NCBI GenBank assembly: GCA_934247335.1
Contig: CAKQJJ010000037.1
Location: 1 to 9,545, forward strand
DNA from: an uncultured Clostridia bacterium
Lineage (GTDB): Bacteria; Bacillota; Clostridia; Christensenellales; Pumilibacteraceae
Direction of reading: 5' to 3'
DNA length: 9,545 nucleotides
Made by a program: the position numbers and the translations under genes. Shown here piece by piece: positions 6,293 to 9,545 of this stretch. The notes under the pieces are model-generated. The model was not told the DNA's origin and searched no databases. It was given only the letters and a program-made list of their open reading frames with translations. Position 1 is the stretch's first letter. Every line of letters starts with the position of its first letter.

Positions 6293-7954
6293 ATGACTGC
6301 CAAAGAAAATTATGAATTGTGGCTGAAAAAAGTTACCGACGAGGACGTAAAGAAAGGTCTTCTCGCAATGAAAGACGACGAAAAACGTATCGAAAACTGT
6401 TTTTACAAGGATCTCGAATTCGGTACCGGCGGACTGCGCGGCGAATTGGGCGCAGGTTCCAACTGCCTTAACGTCTACACGATAAGAAAGGTTACGCAGG
6501 GCATCGCAAACAGCATGAAACATTACGGAATGAAAACCGCTTGTTGCAGCTGCGACAGCCGCAATTACAGCGACGTATTCAAGGCTACCGTTGCCGAAGT
6601 TTTTGCTGAAAACGGAATTAAAACGTACATAACCACAGAGCTTATGCCCACGCCGTTTTTGTCGTTTATCACGCGTTATTATAAAGCCGATATGGGCGTT
6701 ATGATAACCGCGTCGCACAATCCCGCCCGTTACAACGGCTATAAGGTGTACGGCAGCGACGGTTGCCAGCTTACCGATAACGCGGCAAACGAACTCACCG
6801 GTTACATCGAAGCGGTAGACGCGTTTGAAGTGAAAACCGAAAATTTGCAGCATTATATCGATTCCGGTCTTGTCGAATACGTTTCGGACGACGTTATCGA
6901 AACCTATCTTAAAACCGTTTTCGCTCAGCATATCGGTTTTGCGGACGGACTGAAAGTCACTTATTCCGCGCTTAACGGAACGGGCTACAAGCTTGTTCCC
7001 GAAATGCTGAAAAGAATGAAAGTAAGCGAGCTGAAACTTGTGGACGAACAGTGCCATCCGGACGGAAATTTCCCCACCTGCACCTATCCCAACCCCGAAA
7101 AAGCCGAAGCGCTTGCTCTCGGACTTAAAACTGCGGAAGAAAACGGCTCGGATATTCTTATCGCAACCGATCCGGACGCCGACAGAGTGGGCACCGCGGT
7201 TCGCCACGACGGCAAATACGTGCTTTTAACCGGTAACGAAGTGGGCGTGCTTTTAACCGATTATCTGCTTGCGAGAAAGAAAGAAAACGGCACTTTGCCC
7301 GCTCGCCCCGTAATAGTCAAAACCATCGTCACCACCGACCTCGTTCGTAAAGTCGCCGCGCCCTACGACGCCGAAATTTTCGACGTATTAACCGGTTTCA
7401 AGTATATCGGCGACGTAATAGCAAAACTCGAAAGAAAGCACGAAGAGAACAGATACGTTCTCGGATTCGAGGAAAGCTACGGATATCTTTCCGGCACTTA
7501 CGTACGCGATAAGGACGCCGTAAACGCTTCTATGCTAGTTGCCGAAATGACCGCGTATTACAAGAAAAAGAATATGACGCTCGTGGACAGACTTAATCAA
7601 ATTTATGCCGAGCACGGCTATTACGAACACAAACTCATGTCGTTCGACTTCCCCGGAGCCGACGGGCAGGCAAAACTCAAAAGTCTGCTGGAAAACATCC
7701 GTAAATCTTTGCCGAAGACCATTGCAGGCAGCAAAGTGGTAAAATTCGTGGATTATCTCACACAGACCGAAGCCGATTTGCCCAAGAGCAACGTTTTGTC
7801 GTTCACCATGGAAGACGCAAGCAAGCTTATTATTCGTCCGTCCGGCACCGAACCCATGGTTAAAATGTATTTAACCGCAACAAAAACCGAAGAAGAAAAT
7901 CAAAAGAAATTTGCGCTTATGAAAGCCGAACTGGAAAAAATGTTCGACAGATAA
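6293..7954 (+). CDS. pgcA: Alpha-phosphohexomutase (phosphoglucomutase/phosphomannomutase)
   Basis: A 553-residue cytoplasmic enzyme that moves phosphate between C1 and C6 of a hexose, linking glycolysis with glycogen, cell-wall precursor and nucleotide-sugar synthesis. All four family sites are intact: TASHNP (139-144) with the phosphoserine S141, the Mg2+ loop DPDADR (293-298), the sugar-recognition loop GFEESYG (391-397), and the phosphate-binding loop RPSGTEP (515-521). FGTGGLRG (43-50) near the N-terminus is also typical. Length and motifs resemble the Bacillus PgcA type, a bifunctional glucose/mannose class; relatives are often annotated ManB or Pgm, so the symbol is by family likeness. 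AGGAG at 6281-6285, inside the epimerase frame, gives seven-base spacing. The GH43-like gene follows 16-19 bases later. No anomalies seen. Confidence 0.92.
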   Translation: MTAKENYELWLKKVTDEDVKKGLLAMKDDEKRIENCFYKDLEFGTGGLRGELGAGSNCLNVYTIRKVTQGIANSMKHYGMKTACCSCDSRNYSDVFKATVAEVFAENGIKTYITTELMPTPFLSFITRYYKADMGVMITASHNPARYNGYKVYGSDGCQLTDNAANELTGYIEAVDAFEVKTENLQHYIDSGLVEYVSDDVIETYLKTVFAQHIGFADGLKVTYSALNGTGYKLVPEMLKRMKVSELKLVDEQCHPDGNFPTCTYPNPEKAEALALGLKTAEENGSDILIATDPDADRVGTAVRHDGKYVLLTGNEVGVLLTDYLLARKKENGTLPARPVIVKTIVTTDLVRKVAAPYDAEIFDVLTGFKYIGDVIAKLERKHEENRYVLGFEESYGYLSGTYVRDKDAVNASMLVAEMTAYYKKKNMTLVDRLNQIYAEHGYYEHKLMSFDFPGADGQAKLKSLLENIRKSLPKTIAGSKVVKFVDYLTQTEADLPKSNVLSFTMEDASKLIIRPSGTEPMVKMYLTATKTEEENQKKFALMKAELEKMFDR

Positions 7955-7962
7955 TCGAAAAA

Positions 7963-7966
7963 GGAG
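7963..7966 (+). promoter_or_regulatory. Ribosome binding site choosing between two adjacent ATGs
   Basis: GGAG lies four bases from the ATG at 7971 and seven from the ATG at 7974. The esterase, nadE and mutase genes show seven- to eight-base spacing from GGAG, which favours 7974. The proteins differ by one Met only. Confidence 0.5.
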
Positions 7967-7973
7967 AATAATG

Positions 7974-9545
7974 ATGAAAAAACTGGAGTTCAACAATTGC
8001 ATCGAAAATTACGAAGAAGGGCTGTTTTACAAAAACAAAAGCGATCTCGATTGCGCAGACCCCGGCGCAATATACGTTTCCGAAAAGGACGATCCCGAAT
8101 ACGGCGGCTGGTTTTATACCTATTTCACCGGCGATACTACGCTGGAAGAGGGCGAATACCACCGCGCGGCATATCGCTGTTTCCGCAGCCGCGATCTCGA
8201 ACATTTCGAGCTTGTAGGTCGCGCAGGTAAAGGACATTGCCTCGTCGTTCGCGACGACTCCTGGGCGGAAAAATATTTCTGGGCACCCGAAGTTACTTTC
8301 GATAAAAAAACCAAGAAGTACTACATATATTTCAGCGCCGGAGCAAAAGTCGGCAACGAAAACACCGAATATACTTCAACTACGCCAAAAGAAGACAACT
8401 GGGCGTGCTTATACCTCGGAATAGGCGTGGCCGATTGCCCTATGGGACCGTTTGAGTTCGTTAGCAGCGAAAGTTATCCCGACGGAAAAAATCTCAACGG
8501 CGACGTTATCAGCAGATTCAATCCGCCGATTAACTTTGCGCTTAAACTCAATATGCCGCACTACTGGGCTGCAATCGACGTAAGTCCGTTCTTTGCCGCC
8601 GACGGCAATTTCTATCTGTACTTTGCAAAGCACTGCGACAATTATCATCCGGGAATTTGCGTATACGGAATAAAAATGAAAGACATGATAACGCCCGATT
8701 ATTCCACGCTCACTCAGCTTACCAAAAGCTGTTACCGCACGGTGTATCAGCCCGGCGATTACACTACCGCAACGCCTCTTATAAAGGACATGAACGAGGG
8801 CGGAGTAAACGAAGGTCCGTTTATGACTTATCACAACGGCAAGTACTACCTCACGTATTCCCGTTTCGGTTACGGCGCGAGAGATTACGATATATCCATG
8901 GCTGTGTCGGATAAACCGCTCGGTCAGTTCGTGAAAATTCCGCACGGAGAAGGCAATCCTGCGCTCGGACTCAATCCCACCAACGATTTCCTTGCAGGCA
9001 ACGGACACCACAATTTCGCGTATACCGAAAACGAAACGATAGCGTTCTATCATTCGCATAAAAACCCGATACACAACTGGGATAAAGAAGGCAGATTTTT
9101 GGGAAGAGTACTGTCGGTGGACAAAATCAAATACGTTTACAACGCCCGCTACGGCATCGATCTTATGCAGGGCAACGGACCCACGGTTTCTCCGCAGCCG
9201 CTTGCCGAAGTAAATGCGAAATACGTAAACGTTGCGAAAAGCGCGGATATTACGTCCAACGCAATAAGCGGAGAGCAGTATTTAACCGACGATATTTTCA
9301 CCGCGCAGCCGTTTGCCGAATATATGGAAGCCGAATTTAACGGAAAAGCGGAAATCACCGCTCGCTTCGATAATCCCGTGAAGCTTAAAGCGATTATGGT
9401 TTACAACGCGTATTCGTACGAAAATGCGTTCAAAAGCGTGGAGAGCATAGTTCTTACCGATAAGGACGGCGAACGTTATATTCTGGAAAACGTCGATTGC
9501 AATCCTGCAAACGTAAACGAGGAGAAGAAGTTCATGCGCCAGGGC
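7974..9545 (+). CDS. GH43-like glycoside hydrolase with discoidin-like module (cut at the edge)
   Basis: 524 codons remain open to the window edge; the stop is not seen. Residues about 20-400 look like the five-bladed beta-propeller of glycoside hydrolase family 43, which removes arabinose, xylose or related units from plant polysaccharides or their fragments. Candidate catalytic acids (numbered from 7974) are D29 in CADPGA (base), D202 in AAIDVSPFF (pKa modulator) and E280 in NEGPFMTY (acid). FWAPEV (102-107), KYYLTYS after the Glu, and GNGHHNF with H345 also fit the family. From about 418 a second domain begins (VNVAKSADITSN, then QYLTDDIF), resembling discoidin/F5-F8 type C carbohydrate-binding modules. 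There is no signal peptide and no in-frame start upstream, so the enzyme appears cytoplasmic and would act on imported oligosaccharides. It follows the mutase by 19 bases with no promoter of its own. Substrate unknown. Confidence 0.82.
   Translation, partial: MKKLEFNNCIENYEEGLFYKNKSDLDCADPGAIYVSEKDDPEYGGWFYTYFTGDTTLEEGEYHRAAYRCFRSRDLEHFELVGRAGKGHCLVVRDDSWAEKYFWAPEVTFDKKTKKYYIYFSAGAKVGNENTEYTSTTPKEDNWACLYLGIGVADCPMGPFEFVSSESYPDGKNLNGDVISRFNPPINFALKLNMPHYWAAIDVSPFFAADGNFYLYFAKHCDNYHPGICVYGIKMKDMITPDYSTLTQLTKSCYRTVYQPGDYTTATPLIKDMNEGGVNEGPFMTYHNGKYYLTYSRFGYGARDYDISMAVSDKPLGQFVKIPHGEGNPALGLNPTNDFLAGNGHHNFAYTENETIAFYHSHKNPIHNWDKEGRFLGRVLSVDKIKYVYNARYGIDLMQGNGPTVSPQPLAEVNAKYVNVAKSADITSNAISGEQYLTDDIFTAQPFAEYMEAEFNGKAEITARFDNPVKLKAIMVYNAYSYENAFKSVESIVLTDKDGERYILENVDCNPANVNEEKKFMRQG

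Noticed and set aside
6104..7207. Minus-strand open frame of 367 codons over the epimerase end and mutase gene
   Set aside because: Mirror of the mutase reading frame. It crosses the boundary of two real genes and has no family features.
7997..8230. Plus-strand Arg-rich 77-codon frame near the GH43 start
   Set aside because: Out-of-frame shadow of the GH43-like gene; the Arg richness comes from reading CGN-rich phases of the real codons.
8409..9074. Minus-strand open frame of 221 codons opposite the GH43-like gene
   Set aside because: Codon-aligned shadow of a gene with clear propeller motifs.
1..9545. Defence system, mobile element, CRISPR array or RNA gene
   Set aside because: No transposase, integrase, toxin-antitoxin pair, direct-repeat array, tRNA or rRNA pattern was seen on either strand. 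Gaps between genes are too short for most of these.

Overview
The window holds seven genes, all on the + strand and tightly packed. Two run off the edges. The longest gap is 106 bases, so no stretch over 300 bases lacks a gene. Strong GGAG/GGAGG ribosome binding sites, an apparent mid-40s percent GC (judged by eye), and heavy use of AAA, GAA, TTC and GAC codons suggest a low-to-mid GC Bacillota, probably an anaerobic clostridial lineage from a gut-like, fibre-rich habitat. This placement is an inference; there is no rRNA or other decisive marker.

Layout: (1) 1-213, the C-terminal half of a type II 3-dehydroquinate dehydratase (aroQ). (2) 214-319, a promoter region with a good extended -10 promoter and nested palindromes. 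(3) 320-1612, a membrane-tethered, outward-facing metallo-beta-lactamase-fold hydrolase related to the C-terminal domain of ComEC. (4) 1692-3413, a secreted SGNH-type carbohydrate esterase of the sialate O-acetylesterase/CE6 kind, ending in a cysteine-containing, sorting-signal-like tail. (5) 3461-5380, glutamine-dependent NAD+ synthetase (nadE). (6) 5440-7954, an aldose 1-epimerase-like protein and an alpha-phosphohexomutase, translationally coupled behind their own promoter-like element. (7) 7974 to the edge, a GH43-like glycoside hydrolase without a signal peptide, continuing the same operon and entering a discoidin-like C-terminal module.

Functionally, the right half reads as a sugar-handling operon. 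The GH43-like enzyme would release sugar from imported oligosaccharides, the epimerase would interconvert anomers, and the mutase would link hexose-1-phosphate and hexose-6-phosphate. The secreted esterase could remove acetyl groups from the same kinds of glycan outside the cell. aroQ and nadE are housekeeping genes.

I found no rRNA, tRNA, CRISPR array, insertion sequence, phage gene or defence system. The region looks mostly ordinary. The points most worth a second look are the esterase's C-terminal tail, the cysteine cluster in the ComEC-like hydrolase, a recurring (C)GTTT(T)ACT element in three intergenic regions, and the apparently cytoplasmic GH43-plus-discoidin protein.
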